From NCBI GenBank assembly GCA_964605665.1, contig CAZSDP010000036.1, positions 1-33,926 of the forward strand: a stretch of DNA of 33,926 nucleotides, read 5' to 3'. Position 1 is the stretch's first letter. Each line of letters opens with the position of its first letter. A model generated the notes under the pieces. It saw only the letters and a program-made list of their open reading frames with translations, did not search any database and was not told where the DNA came from. The translations under genes were made by a program, and so were the position numbers. Below are positions 33,895 through 33,926 of the stretch, piece after piece. The stretch is from CAZSDP01 sp964605665. Lineage in GTDB: Bacteria; Planctomycetota; UBA8108; UBA1146.

Positions 33895-33926
33895 TCGATC
33901 AAATCCTGGCATTCGGCAATTGAGGG

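Noticed and set aside
1..33926. CRISPR arrays, tRNA or rRNA genes and insertion sequences
   Set aside because: No regularly spaced repeats, no tRNA-like arms or rRNA segments, and no transposase motifs were seen on reading both strands; a covariance or HMM scan would be needed to be certain.

Overview
The window reads as a stretch of bacterial chromosome, most probably from the Planctomycetota. The best clue is the secreted giant oxidase at 9375-15788. It ends in a dockerin-like pair of EF-hand repeats (DVNGD...D, DSNDDG...D) followed by a short Cys-containing tail, a style I associate with planctomycete secreted proteins. The two ECF sigma factors, a membrane anti-sigma protein, a secreted GH29 fucosidase and LptF/LptG (hence an outer membrane) fit. 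The assignment is inference; no rRNA or other phylogenetic marker is present.

Layout. 1-5.1 kb (+): an RtcB-type RNA ligase, a ferritin-like diiron protein, then a run of small proteins (zinc ribbon, three small membrane proteins, an ACT-domain protein, a YbjQ/UPF0145 protein). 5.3-9.3 kb (+): an FkbM methyltransferase coupled to a GT4 glycosyltransferase, then a secreted alpha-L-fucosidase. 9.4-19.8 kb (-): a 2137-residue secreted multicopper oxidase with six cupredoxin-like domains, six Fn3-like repeats and a dockerin; a 790-base non-coding stretch; a secreted PHP-domain metallohydrolase; and a NagB-like deaminase. 20.0-22.6 kb (+): a coupled transsulfuration pair (cystathionine beta-synthase and a cystathionine gamma-lyase/synthase). 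22.7-23.5 kb (-): an isolated 2-oxoglutarate/Fe(II) oxygenase-like gene. 23.9-29.2 kb (-): ECF sigma factor, anti-sigma protein, MazG pyrophosphohydrolase, LptF and LptG in transcription order. 29.4-33.0 kb (-): a three-part LplT-PlsC-acyl ligase fusion for lysophospholipid repair. 33.3-33.9 kb (+): a second ECF sigma factor.

How the genes work together. Envelope functions dominate the right half: LPS export (LptFG), phospholipid remodelling (Aas-like fusion) and ECF signalling, with sigma, anti-sigma and MazG packed tightly and LptFG following after 111 bases. The middle is secreted-enzyme territory: fucosidase, PHP hydrolase and giant copper oxidase. No cohesin gene is visible, so the dockerin need not imply a cellulosome.

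The most unusual element is the giant oxidase. It carries a complete set of multicopper-oxidase ligands, but the four copper motifs are in permuted order (third and fourth motifs in domain 2, first and second in domain 3), which resembles what I recall for MnxG-type manganese oxidases. No CRISPR array, transposase, rRNA or tRNA gene was recognised.
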